In this document: positions 45,953 to 56,264 of the stretch, piece by piece
Layout: the number at the start of each line of letters is the position of its first letter
How positions within the stretch are numbered: the first letter of the stretch is position 1
Source: Gyrodactylus bullatarudis
Taxonomy: Eukaryota > Platyhelminthes > Monogenea > Gyrodactylidea > Gyrodactylidae
Reading direction: 5' to 3'
Length of the DNA stretch: 64,000 nt
Assembly: GCA_012064415.1 (NCBI GenBank)
Contig: SSNU01000218.1
Coordinates: 40,590-104,589 of the forward strand
The notes under the pieces: model-generated
Seen by the model: only the letters and a program-made list of their open reading frames with translations
Told to the model about the DNA's origin: nothing
Database searches by the model: none
Program-made: the position numbers and the translations under genes

Positions 45953-46275
45953 ATTTTCGTTTGGTTCTAAACTCATAAGGAAGGTTAGAGGAAACTAGCG
46001 TAATAATTACTAATTATTTTTGTTTTCAATTATTAATCAGTGGTGAGCAGAGTTTTTCACGTTGACAACTCCCTTTCTTTCCCCCCTCCTCTGTTGAGTG
46101 CTAAAATAAAATCATGAAATGGACCAATGGAAGCCAGGGAATATTTTGCATTGTAATGGTATTTAAATGTTACCGGGGTAGAGTCTGAAGAGACCCGGCG
46201 AAATATAACGTTTATCACTCAAATATACGCTAGTTTTCTCTAACCTTCCTTATGAGTTTAGAACCAAACGAAAAT
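45953..46275 (+). mobile_element. Penelope-type terminal element C
   Basis: Inverted arms 45953-46002 and 46226-46275 (50 bp, containing TTGGTTCTAAACTCATAAGG). Between them lie GGACCAATGG, TATTTAAATG (about 46160) and ribozyme C. The right arm begins 9 nt after the predicted cleavage site. Penelope RT pieces follow at 46.7 kb. Confidence 0.65.
46172..46220 (+). ncRNA. Hammerhead-like ribozyme copy C
   Basis: X ACCGGG (46172-46177), GTA, stem I GAGT, core CTGAAGA (46185-46191), GA, X' CCCGGC (46194-46199; five pairs with X), GAA (46200-46202), stem III ATA/TAT around TAACGTT, C at 46216 (triplet AUC), stem I' ACTC (46217-46220, perfect with GAGT). Confidence 0.7.
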
Positions 46276-46689
46276 TCTCTAATGTTTATATAGAAATTCA
46301 TAACCGAAATTTCGCTTTTATGGAACAAGATGAACAAAATTGAAAACATGTTCAAACTAAAAAACGTTTTATAATGTTTTATATTTATAATTTTAACTTA
46401 AATTCACATTATTTCTTACAATAAAGTTGCAAAAATGACTTAAATCCTCTTAATATTGTTTTGTTCAATAATTAAAAGGGAAATTTTTCTTATTTTTCAT
46501 GAATTTTGATCGGTCAAAAAACGTTTTTAATTTGAAAATCTTCACAATTTCTAAAATATTATTCCAGAAACATGAAAAGGTATTTTGAAGCGAAATTTGG
46601 TAGGATAATAATAAAATAATATAAGATCATATTTATCATATCGATGCGTGATTTTGGTAATTTTGGAAAATTTCGTCTAATAAGTCTAA

Positions 46690-47040
46690 AAAGAAGTCAT
46701 CTAGTGATTCAGTCCTATATCGCAAAAAGTTGGCTTAGTGATTGGTCTAGGTAAGAGGATACGAAGAATAGCAAGTCCGAAGGAATGGCCGAATGAAATA
46801 GAGAACTCAAAGCTGTATCTGATTGAGAATGGTTATCCTAAGAAATTTGTAGACAAATTCATCAATATTTCAGAGAATAGAAATGAAGATGTCAGTACAG
46901 ATGAAATTGAGAAAACTAAAATTTTCATGAGACTCAAATTCAAAGGCGACGGTTTTAGTAATGACATTAGAAGAAGACTCAACGATCTCATTAATCAACA
47001 TTACAATAATATACAACTGAAAATTATCTTTTGTTACATG
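46690..47040 (+). pseudogene. Penelope reverse transcriptase fragment (late part)
   Basis: LYRKKLA then, past a stop, VIGLGKRIRRIASPKEWPNE and IENSKLYLIENGYPKKFVDK match the end of the RT at about 20.9 kb (KRIRKIASPEEWSNEIEN). The open frame runs on to 47079 across the junction with an oppositely oriented RT piece at about 47030. A 35-bp part (CTCATTAATCAACATTACAA) also occurs at about 45703. Confidence 0.7.
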
Positions 47041-47620
47041 TTCACTATAGTGTCTATGAATCAGTTTGATAATTTCTGATAACCATTTTGCTAATTCGTG
47101 CTGGGGACTTGCAGATATATCTAGTATCGGTCTCATTGGTAGGATTTCGGGTATATGTTGTGCGTCAATTTTGTGTGTTTTTGGAAGGAAATACATTCTT
47201 GACATTAAAGTATTCTTTTTTAACATCTTCGTTTTTATTCTCTGATCTATGAGTCCTCTTGAAAATAGTCTAATTGTTATTCGGTTAATCTTTTTTTCTT
47301 GTTCAGTCATGTTAAATTCATTTCTGTTAAGTTCTTGCCTTTCGAATTTGTTATTTGCAGATAAGAAATCATGACCTGCTCTTATGTAATCCTGTTTCTT
47401 CAAAATAGCTAATCCTGCGCCACTGTCTGGTTTTATGATAACTAATTCTCTGTTGTTCATCAGTTCTTTGAGTCCTTCAAAATGATGTTTCTTGAGTTTT
47501 CGATGTATAGCTTTCCTCTTTTTGTAATATTTATATATATTCATTATCTTCGATATCTGTTCTTTTAATTTATTAGATTTGTTTAATTCCCAGGCTAATT
47601 TTTCAAATTCTGATTTATCT
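47030..47620 (-). pseudogene. Penelope reverse transcriptase fragment (early part)
   Basis: Minus strand: EFEKLAWELNKSNKLKEQIS, then NNRELVIIKPDSGAGLAILK (the PDKG-like N-terminal RT motif), DYIRAGHDFLS, RMYFLPKTHKI, MRPILDISASPQHELAKWLS. Stops before the catalytic palm. It lies tail-to-tail with the plus-oriented late part of an RT, forming a rearranged inverted junction. Confidence 0.8.
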
Positions 47621-49320
47621 TCAGTTTATGTATATCAGATTCTATATGTTAAATTTAATCTCTTTGATAAATGTCATGATTTCAAAAAACAAAAAAAACT
47701 TTTAAACTAATAATTTTTCTGCTTCGTCATCAGGGTTCAAATTATTAATTAATCAAGTTTACTCAGCTGGCTTCAATTTAACCCTTTTTCAATTTAGTCA
47801 ATTTTCCTTTTTTTTGAACCTTCATAACTCTACCAGTTTGATAGGTTTTCTGGATCAATTAAAGTTTAAATTGAAGCCCACAATGTGAACGTGCTTTGGT
47901 AATATTTTTGGCCAAATAACTTGGTATCTTCATTTTGGTTTTTATAAAAATTGTGAAATAGTCTCGGCACCGAAAGGATTAAATATTTCTAACAAACTAT
48001 AAAACTACTGGGTTACATTTTTTCCGAGCATGAAAAGACTAACGTTATACATTGCCATCTTGAAATCAAGATTCAAGATTTGCCACCAAGAATTTCTCAC
48101 TTATGAAATTGATTTCTAAAAGTGGAATTTTTCATCAGGTCTGATGATATTAAAGACATTTTTCTCACCGGAAAAATTCTCTAGAATTTAGAATTTAAGT
48201 TGAATTGTATTCGAGTTCGTAAGTGCTTCTTTTCTCCGTAATCTATCAGGAGATTTATGTGGAAATGTTTAATTTTTACCAAAATTTCAAAAATTTGAAT
48301 TCAGAATTATCTTCACCACATCGGAGCTCTCAATGGAGATTTTGCAGAAAATTATAGACTCTCAACTTCATATAAATTAGCTAATATCTTGATTTAATTT
48401 AAATGATATTTTTTAATATTTAGATTTCTTGAAATAAAATGTAACTTTTATCGGTTCAAGATGCTTTCACAAATATTTTTCCTAAAATCTCCCACTAACA
48501 TCATAGAAAAACAAATTTTGACGGTCTATTCCATGATGAAATCCATATTTCTTATATGAAATGGCAGGGAACTCATTTAATGTCCAAGACATTCAGGTTT
48601 TACGTGAGTACATGGTGAGAATTCATTGAAAATTGAGCAGTGATTTGAAAAATTCAGGATTTTTAAACATGTATTGAGATTCTCAATTTGAGAAGCTCTT
48701 TCAAGACATGTCTTTATACAAAATAGTCATTAAGATAGAATTTCCTCACAATGATTGCTCTTTGCTTGAAAGGGAAATAAAAAGGATTGCATTTTTTTTA
48801 CTTGAAAAAAGATCTAAAAATGCACCAAGATTAATATTGCTCCATTTTAATGGTCGATCTCAAATTAATTAGACAAGGTCATCAAAAAGTTTCATTTTCG
48901 CATTGACAAATTTTATGTGATTATATGCAAAAGTATGCATTTTATTATCACTGAATAAAGTTTTTATGTGTTTCTCTCAAGAAACAATAGGATATGGAAT
49001 GTTAAGAAGAAACTATCTCATAACGAACACATTGTCAGATAATCTGCAAGTGTGAAAAGAATATTTATTATAAATCTAAATATATAGAGTTAGATGAGAC
49101 ATACGGAACTGAATTATTTCGTTCGCTTTGAAAATTAAATTAGATACAGATTAGAAGATAAACGACTTACAGGGAAATTCTAGGGAGTCTATTTTGATGA
49201 AATATATCTCTGATTCTTTCTCACTCAACATTCCCAATGCTTTAGTTAAATTTTGAACATAATTTTGAGTCTGAACTATTTTTATCAGGGTAATAATCTA
49301 AATGTTTATTATTCTAATCT
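47621..49320. other. No gene seen
   Basis: AT-rich; nothing recognisable. Confidence 0.3.
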
Positions 49321-49329
49321 TAATTTTAA

Positions 49330-50113
49330 GGGATAATTACAAAAACAAATGTACCATTTTTATATTTTACATAAACAAATGGATAGACCATTGCCTATTT
49401 TCATAAAAAAATGTATGTTTCACATTTACCACAAAAAAATGGACACACCTTCGTATATTTCACAGACGAATGGAAATTCCTCTTTTAAAAAAATCTGCTA
49501 GATTAATAAAGAATCTTAAAGATAAGCTCAATGTAGAAATTACAGTGTTTATAGACATTAAACTTACTAGCAAAGTGTGATCACTGGTTATTACTATAAA
49601 CTTAAAACTTTGCCAGGATGTTTTTACCAATGTGATACAGACAGTAACTATGAGCTGCATTCGGAATTACTGTGTTGACACTATTTATAAGACCCTTTTC
49701 TCTGTCTGATAGAATCACTAACTCATCATGGGCTCTAAGGTCCAAACTTTTGTCAAGATTTTCAAGTAAGTCCATGTTGTCTCATTTTCTGCTGGAACAA
49801 TTGAAAGAGCAATAGGAAAGATCTTTTTGTTTCCGTCAAGTCAATCTCGAGCGCATTTTGAATAAGAAATGTATTACACAATTCCTATTTATATGGACTA
49901 ATATATTTTTTTTTAATGAGGAATTTCCATTTGTCTGTGAAATATAAGAAGGCATGTCCATTTGTTAATGAAATATACAAAGGTGTGTCCATTTGTTTTT
50001 GTGGAAAATGAAAATAAGACTGGTATATCCATTTGCGTATGAAAATAGGCAATGGTATATCCATTTGTTTATGTAAAATATAAAAATGGTACATTCGATT
50101 TTGTAATTATCCC
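49330..50113 (-). mobile_element. Mutator-like element (MULE) with tandem-repeat ends
   Basis: The ends GGGATAATTACAAAA (49330) and its complement (to 50113) are flanked by the exact 9-bp duplication TAATTTTAA (49321-49329, 50114-50122). The inverted ends are built of about four to five units of about 31 bp, each with CAAATGGA(T/C)A(T/C)ACC. Between them a transposase relic remains on the minus strand. Nine-base duplications and long inverted ends are standard for MULEs. Confidence 0.85.
49600..49860 (-). pseudogene. MULE transposase fragment
   Basis: Two frames of the minus strand: GNKKIFPIALSIVPAENETT with WTYLKIL, then LVILSDREKGLINSVNTVIP with NAAHSYCLYHIGKNILAKF. These are the conserved MULE core including the second catalytic aspartate (LSDR) and the C/H motif. 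The first aspartate region and everything beyond KF are deleted. Non-functional. Confidence 0.8.
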
Positions 50114-50189
50114 TAATTTTAATTTTCTTTCAAGTGATGAATTATATTATCAGGTCTATTACTCTAATAATGTTGATCACTATAATGTA

Positions 50190-51733
50190 GTGTTCGAAAA
50201 AATAAAATTTTTCACTTAAAAATCCCATTTTCTCAGCTATCTAGTATGCTAGAAAACTGTAACACACAACATTCGAAAGAGAGAAAAATTTACTATTAGA
50301 TCATATGAAAAGTTATATTGACAATGTATTCATAAATTCAAAAAATACAAATTTACGTTTTTTCATTCATATATAAAACGACAAAATAAAGTCTTCAGTT
50401 ATTTATAAGGCTATTTCTGATCTTGATAGATTTCCAATAGCTAAAAATGAAATTTCTTACTTTTGAACTTCGAAATTTTCGATTCTCCATATTCCATGTA
50501 CGATTGGAAATTGGTTTCACCTGATAGGAAGAGAAATTCAAAACTCTCTGCATTGCAGAAGGAACAATCTATCGAGCTCAAACAAGAGGGTTCCAATAAT
50601 TGAAGGATCGCTAAAACTCTCGGTTGTTCTTCTACTTCAATATGCAACTTGTTAAATACGAAAGTATCAGAAAAATTCAAAGAAAGAATGGGGAGAAAGG
50701 CAATCATACCAAGTAGCCTCAAAAGTAAAATTATATACGCAGCTGTAGAAAACAAAAGAATTGCTCCTCAAATAATAAAAGATAAACTTAATTTAAAAGC
50801 CAATGTACGTACAATTAAACGTTACCAAAAAATAAGTGTTATAACATCTTGTGGAAAAGCTAATAATATGGCCGATCTAAATTCTGATGATAAGTTTGCA
50901 AGAAAAAATTGGGCTGCAGTTAAGATTGCTAAGACCATTGATTTGGAAAAAATAATATTTTTATATAAAAAGAAATTCAATTTGGATGGACCTGATGGTT
51001 TAAATATCTCTTGGATTGATAGAAATCTTCCGAAACCAACCAGTGTTAAACATGGCTTTGGAGGTGCTAGTGTTATGGTCTGAGGAATTATCTCAAATAA
51101 TGGAACTGTCAATTTGAATATTGTAAATGAGAAGCTGGATTCAGTTTCATATCGGAATTTATTAAAAGACTGATTAGCTCCTTTTAAAGAGGTCATCGAA
51201 AAAACATGGGTCTTGTACTTTAGCAAGACAATGCACCTTGTCATAGATCTAAGTCGCCATTGAGTTGGTTTAATGAGCAAGAAGTTTAAATATTACCTTA
51301 GCCTGTAAAACGTCCTCATTTGAACCCCATTGAAAATATTTTAGAAATTCTAGCGCAAGAAGTTTATGCGATCGGGGAGCAATATTCTATAGGAACAGAA
51401 TTGGTCATATCAAATATAATCGAGTTGAATTTAATAGTAATTGAATCAGTAAGGAATCTGTATAAGTTTATGATGAAAAGATGTTTAAATGTTGTTTTGT
51501 GCGAAGGCAATTTCACTAAATGGATCTGAGAACTTTATTTTGTCGTTTTACATATGAATGAAAAAACGTAAATTTTTATTTTTTAATTTATGAATACATT
51601 GTTAATATAACTTTTCATATGATCTAAAAGTAATTTTTTTTCTCTTTCGAATGTTGTGTGTTACATCTTTCTATAATACTAGATAGCTGAGAAAATGGGA
51701 TTTTTAAGTGAAAACTTTTATTTTGTCGACCAC
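50190..51733 (+). mobile_element. Tc1-like transposon, full length but inactive
   Basis: TA at 50188-50189 and 51734-51735 flank inverted ends of about 210 bp. Each end carries an outer and an inner copy of CGACAAAATAAA(A/G) (the inner ones near 50380 and 51540), that is, an inverted-repeat/direct-repeat layout. Length 1544 bp is normal for Tc1. The transposase inside is interrupted. Confidence 0.85.
50570..51529 (+). pseudogene. Tc1-type transposase, broken
   Basis: Starts near 50570 in a frame before 50649. 50649-51083 carries a helix-turn-helix region (SSLKSKIIYAAVENKRIAPQ), KFNLDGPDG and HGFGGASVMV. At the first catalytic box, the usual FSDE before KKFNLDGPDG is FLYK here, so the first aspartate is lost. 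After a stop the frame gives QQDNAPCH, the second catalytic aspartate, then PHLNPIENI with the third catalytic position as E (DD34E type), ending at 51529. Stops at about 51082, 51170 and 51290. The element cannot make transposase. Confidence 0.8.
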
Positions 51734-51735
51734 TA

Positions 51736-52693
51736 TACTTCTTCTTTAAGAAATAGTACACCTTTCTCTCCCCTTTCTTTTTCTACAGATAGACCAATAC
51801 AAGCCAGAAGAAAACCTAGTCAGGTAGCAAGCGAACAATGTTTTTAGTAACTTTGATTAAATAATTTTTTTTAATTAGGGATTGATTTTATGAAATTTTG
51901 AGCCTTTGGTAAGCTGAAAAATTTACTTACAGGTAGATATAACTAAAGGTTTAATGTTTCTTAAAAACATATTTTTTCAATATCTGAAAACCTATTTCTA
52001 CTGCTTTAGAATAACAAGTTCCTAAAGTTTTGTCATATTTTCCAATAAAATGGCAATATTATTGCCATTATACAGTATAATATAACTGTTTTATTATAAT
52101 TTTTCCATTTCTTCAATATAATTGATTCCTATCTATGATTTATAATGTTCATAAGATTAGAGATTTCATCTCCTCAATTCTCTTTATTCAAGAAAAAACT
52201 GAGTTTTATTGAGGTGAAAATTATTAAAATAAGCATACTTTATAAGGTTTATGTATTAAAATAACATAATCATTGAATTTTAATCCATTTATAATTTATC
52301 TTGCAATCTTATATTCATGATTTTTACATCATAATTTTCTTAGACTTAATTTAACGATTCCAAATGTTTTCTCTTACCAATATACCAATAATACATCAGG
52401 AATATACCGATAATATTCACGCAATTTCTCGCAAAGATTCACTCCACCAGCTTTGTCCACGACTGTACCAGGATTAACGCAATCTTTTCTTAAACTTTAT
52501 TGCCAAAAACTCTTACAATCTTGAATAAAATTCTCAGAAATCAATCAGGCAATATAATATTCAAGTTAAGAGCAGACTTACTCTGTTGTACTAGGATAGA
52601 AAAATATATTTAGTTATGGTCTCGAGTTGTATCACTGGTTTCCTATTTTTAAAATTGCATAGCTTCATTGAAGAATTCTAATTCAAATACTAA
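51736..52693. other. No gene seen
   Basis: AT-rich; nothing recognisable. Confidence 0.3.
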
Positions 52694-53390
52694 ACCTAGT
52701 TAATATGAAGATGGGAATTTATGATTTTTACAAAATTCTTAATTTTTTCATCAAGAAATCGAATTTGATCGAGATTTTTCGGAATCTGGATAATGAGGCC
52801 CTCTTTCACGATACGGAGAAAAAAAATCAATTTTTAACGAAAATACGGTAGATTCAAAATCGCATTTTTTTGAACTTGAAATTTTTTTGTTGATTTCAAT
52901 GTGAGAAAGTGATCAAAAGTTGATTTTAGGATCAGAATAAGACAAAAAAGCCGATTATCATCATAAAACTTTTGATAATTTCGTCATTTTTCTGGGATCT
53001 TGAAATATCAAATTTCCTCGACTTTCAAGTAGGGAAAATGATGAAAAAATCAAAATTTGATTTTAACACGATTATGGGGGGATTCTTAAAACCAGATTCA
53101 GCATATTTAATTTCTTTAACTAATTGTGATCCTAAGAATCAACTTTTGATCACTCTCTCACATTGAAATCAGCAAAAATTTTCAACTCAAAGTCCAAAAA
53201 AATAGGAATTTGGCTACTTCAACATTTCAAATTTACCATTTTTTTCTTAAAAATTTATTATTTCTACATTTTTTTCTCCGTACCGTGAAAGAGGACCTCA
53301 TGGTCTAGATTCCAAAGAATCTTGATCAAATTAGATTTCTTGATGAAAAAATTAAAAATCATAAATTCCCATTTTCATATTAACTGGGTG
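52694..53390. mobile_element. Foldback element, AATATGAAGATGGGAA family, copy 1
   Basis: Left arm from ACCTAGTTAATATGAAGATGGG, right arm ending CATATTAACTGGGT. The arms run most of the way to the centre, so the whole 697 bp folds back. A 64-codon frame at 52972-53166 spans the centre and recurs at 59276-59464 only because the element does; no domain, not called a gene. Confidence 0.75.
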
Positions 53391-54118
53391 TATTTTATCA
53401 CGATACCATTTTTTTAGATTTCACCATACAAAAATAATTTTGCTATTGAAAATCGAATGCAAAGATTCACAATTTCATATTTTCCAAGATATATTATTGG
53501 GAAGAGAACGCATCTTATTCTTCACGATAACTAAATCATATCTGATTCGAATCATCTTGTTTTTAAGCATTCTAAATCAGCCCTGGTCCTGGAACTATTG
53601 AGTATTAATATTGTGTCGAAGGAGGTGTAACCGGGAACCTGATGTTAGGCTTTCCCCATGTATATTTTTTCACGGGTTTAAAAAATATCTTTTAATCGAA
53701 TTGTCCAGCTTCTATCTTAACTCACGCCAATATTCTAGTGTAAGGAAATATTGATGTTTTTAAGACAAATTACCTCATGAGTCTCATGTTAAACTTTGAG
53801 TTCTTTTCAAATTTTAGCTTACTGTGCCTTGGAGCTAGATGATAAATAAATTTTTAAGTTGATAACTTAATTTTAAGAACAGTTGTGTCTCTTTTGTATA
53901 TGTGTGACTACTAACGACTCTATGGTCTATTAAACTCCCCATTTAGCTCTGATAGTACCCGTTGATGAATTTAAATTTATCTCTGCTTGTAATTTTCAAA
54001 ATTCGGCAGTCTGTGAGCTGAGATGTTGGGCAAAAACCGAATTTTTGAAATAAATCTCTTAAACTCTTTTTAGTTAATAAGTGATTTTAGGAAATTAATC
54101 CTCTATCAATTTTATTTT
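53391..54118. other. No gene seen
   Basis: AT-rich; nothing recognisable. Confidence 0.3.
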
Positions 54119-54174
54119 ATCATTTTGCTGCCTAATGTCTTGCATTTTGTAGGTAGAAAACGAAAATAGATTCT

Positions 54175-54227
54175 GGGTGAATATGAGCTCTTTATTTTCG
54201 TCCGTTCTCATCAGACCCTACACCGAC
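54175..54227 (-). ncRNA. Hammerhead-like ribozyme copy B-left
   Basis: Exact mirror of B-right, directed towards lower coordinates. Predicted cleavage lies between 54179 and 54178 on the minus strand. Confidence 0.7.
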
Positions 54228-54411
54228 ATGTATATTTATACAGAATATTATTCAATGATTACTGGAATAGAAACATATTTCAAAAAGAGATAGAAAGGTG
54301 TAACACCAACAGTCAGAAATCTACCCAACTAGCCCCTCCACCCTCCATCCGGTTACAAATAAATGCTCTGATTGGCCCAAAAGAACTTTACACTTATCAT
54401 TGAATATACAT

Positions 54412-54464
54412 GTCGGTGTAGGGTCTGATGAGAACGGACGAAAATAAAGAGCTCATATTCACCC
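54412..54464 (+). ncRNA. Hammerhead-like ribozyme copy B-right
   Basis: X GTCGGT (54412-54417), GTA, stem I GGGT, core CTGATGA (54425-54431), GA, X' ACGGAC (54434-54439; five of six pairs), GAA (54440-54442), stem III AATA/TATT with loop AAGAGCTCA, C at 54460 (triplet UUC), stem I' ACCC (perfect with GGGU). Confidence 0.7.
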
Positions 54465-54710
54465 AGAATCTATTTTCGTTTTCTACCTACAAAATGCAAG
54501 ACATTAGGCAGCAAAATGATAATATATTTGCGGAAATCAGGAATATCAAGCAGGACAAGAATTTTATTTTAGCTATTTTTCGTATTATGGTTTAAAAATA
54601 TATTTAGGAAATTCTCTGTCCTGATTGCTCATTCATCCTTAACTCCTTCTTCTTGACTTGAGTAATTCTGAAAGCTTGATATTTGTACATTGTGCATGAT
54701 TTTATTTGGA

Positions 54711-54716
54711 AATCTA
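54711..54716 (-). terminator. Polyadenylation signal of the LAMP-like gene
   Basis: AATAAA on the minus strand, 13 nt after the TGA stop codon (54731-54729). Implies a very short 3' untranslated region. Confidence 0.5.
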
Positions 54717-54728
54717 TAAATATTTCAA

Positions 54729-55434
54729 TCACATATTCCGCCTTTTATAGAAAATAAACCCTATAATGCCAGCTATAACAACGATGGCGACAAAGACACC
54801 GATTAAAATTGCAGTAAGATTGGACTTTTTAAAGACACATATCTGCTTAGGTCCAGAAAAGTCGATCTGGTCTTTTTTGACAAATGCTTCAACTGTGAAG
54901 TTTTTCATAGAGAACTCAAGGCTGCTGTCCGGAGATATTTTTTGTTCTGTTTCACAAACGTAAACTTTGTCGTTTGGCGAGTCAAATAAGGAAAGCTGCT
55001 GAGATTTTGCAATGACTATATCCTTTTTCAGGTCCGGAAGAAAAGTCCGATTCAAATTCACGCCAAATTCAATGGAACTCATCCTGAAGTCTTTTCCATT
55101 GTCAGTAAAGTTCATTGAAATTGCCCAAACATCGTCGACATTTTTCACTGGATTGAAAATGATAGTCAGTTGGCTATGGTCTGCAGCACATTCACCAAAG
55201 TAAGCAAAAATGTTATCAACTTCTGCAGAGAATGTACTCATCTCACCGTTCTAAGGAAAAATAAAAACCAAACTGACTCACTTTCTTCTCGTACGGAATA
55301 GTGAAAATACCATAGAATTCAACACCCAAACAGTACTTTTCTACCGAGTTGAGCTTAATGAGGAATGTGTTAATCTTTGAGTTGGCTAGATAAATCACCA
55401 AGAACAAAAGATATAAGCTAAAGACAAGTTTCAT
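54729..55434 (-). CDS. LAMP-family lysosomal membrane glycoprotein, two exons
   Basis: Exons 55434-55282 and 55250-54729 join to 224 codons. LAMP proteins are heavily glycosylated type I proteins of the lysosomal membrane. Seen here: signal peptide MKLVFSLYLLFLVIYLANS; a single luminal LAMP domain with four cysteines in the family arrangement (KYCLG, GECAAD, YVCETEQ, QICVF), normally two disulfides; N-glycosylation sites NFT, NRT, NFT and NLT; membrane helix LIGVFVAIVVIAGIIGFIF; and a short basic tail YKRRNM. The family's usual tyrosine-type tail signal (GYxx-hydrophobic) is absent. I chose ATG at 55434 because it opens the signal peptide; an in-frame upstream ATG (55572) would bury it. AATAAA lies 13 nt past the stop. 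It is shorter than two-domain LAMPs. This is the one intact-looking host gene; assignment confident, subtype not. Confidence 0.8.
55251..55281 (-). other. 31-nt intron of the LAMP-like gene
   Basis: On the minus strand GTGAGT (donor, from 55281) runs through a T-rich stretch to CCTTAG (acceptor, to 55251). Its removal joins ...IPYEKK to NGEMSTF in frame (phase 0), linking the signal peptide and first cysteine to the rest of the LAMP domain. At 31 nt it is very short for an animal. Confidence 0.7.
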
Positions 55435-55572
55435 TGTGCTCTGGGTTAACTGAACAGTGCAATCTTTTGTAAGTTTATATAAGAGAATAGTTTGATCTTT
55501 GATCTGAAGTAGATAATTTACCAACAAGGTATCTTTTCTGTTTGGATATTTGTTGATATTGAGCCAGGCCAA

Positions 55573-56012
55573 TGTATCATTAAAAAAAATTAAATCTATT
55601 CATTTTAACCTTTTATGACTGCTAACATTTATCAAAGTATTCTCGTAAAGAGTAGAAACTGAAATTCTCTTTTGGAAATTCGATTTTTAGTACCTTTTAT
55701 CTAAACCAATTTTGTAGAATTTCTAAAACAAAATGGAAAAATTCACAAATTTTTATGTATCATCGTTAAGCAATGATGAATAAATATTGTTTGGGTTTTG
55801 AATAGCGAAACCCAATTTAAGTTTGTTTTATATTCGAAATTTTCTTCTTCTGGACGAATTTTTCAAGCAGTCTTACCTTGAAACAGAATTCGTCCAGCTG
55901 ATAGTGTTTAGAAATCATCTTAATTATTATTAAAAGTCCTTATAAATAATTTACAATCGGTTTCGTGTTTGTAGGTACAAAATACAGGTATTAATACAGA
56001 TTAAACCTTCGA
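55573..56012. other. No gene seen; small hairpin at 55854-55902
   Basis: Region upstream of the LAMP-like gene. TGGACGAATT at about 55853 and AATTCGTCCAG at about 55888 can pair into a hairpin. No TATA box is evident near the gene. Confidence 0.3.
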
Positions 56013-56264
56013 TTGATCTATTATATATTACCATATATATTGGTATATCCCATTGTATATGAATACTTCTCTACCCCAGATATTAATAGTGATCATATTC
56101 CCATTGTTTTTGGATATACCTCGAATATCCCCTATTATACTTCATCTGACACCTATTGTTTTGACCATTTTACTCACCCTACCTTTTGTTTTTGTATTTA
56201 CCCCTATATGATATTGTTTCTGAAATTATTTCATCTTTCGATACTGATGAAAAAAATAAAATAA
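56013..56264 (+). pseudogene. Possible LINE endonuclease fragment
   Basis: An 83-codon frame containing STPDINSDHIPIVFGY. SDHxP followed by hydrophobic residues is the closing motif of APE-type endonucleases in non-LTR elements. Nothing else of the domain is visible and the rest of the frame is tyrosine-rich. Could be chance. Confidence 0.3.

Larger units (their letters stand above)
54119..54520. mobile_element. Penelope-type terminal element B with perfect 117-bp inverted arms
   Basis: 54119-54235 and 54404-54520 are exact reverse complements over 117 bp. Each contains a complete hammerhead-like motif pointing outwards. The 168-bp centre holds a CCAAT-type box (GATTGGCCC, about 54371) and no coding. 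Perfect identity implies recent formation or gene conversion. No RT or GIY-YIG sequence is attached. Confidence 0.75.

Noticed and set aside
52972..53166. 64-codon frame, with a similar 62-codon frame at 59276-59464, looking like a conserved small protein.
   Set aside because: Both lie across the centre of the same foldback family; similarity reflects the repeat, and the frame is shared with inverted arm sequence.
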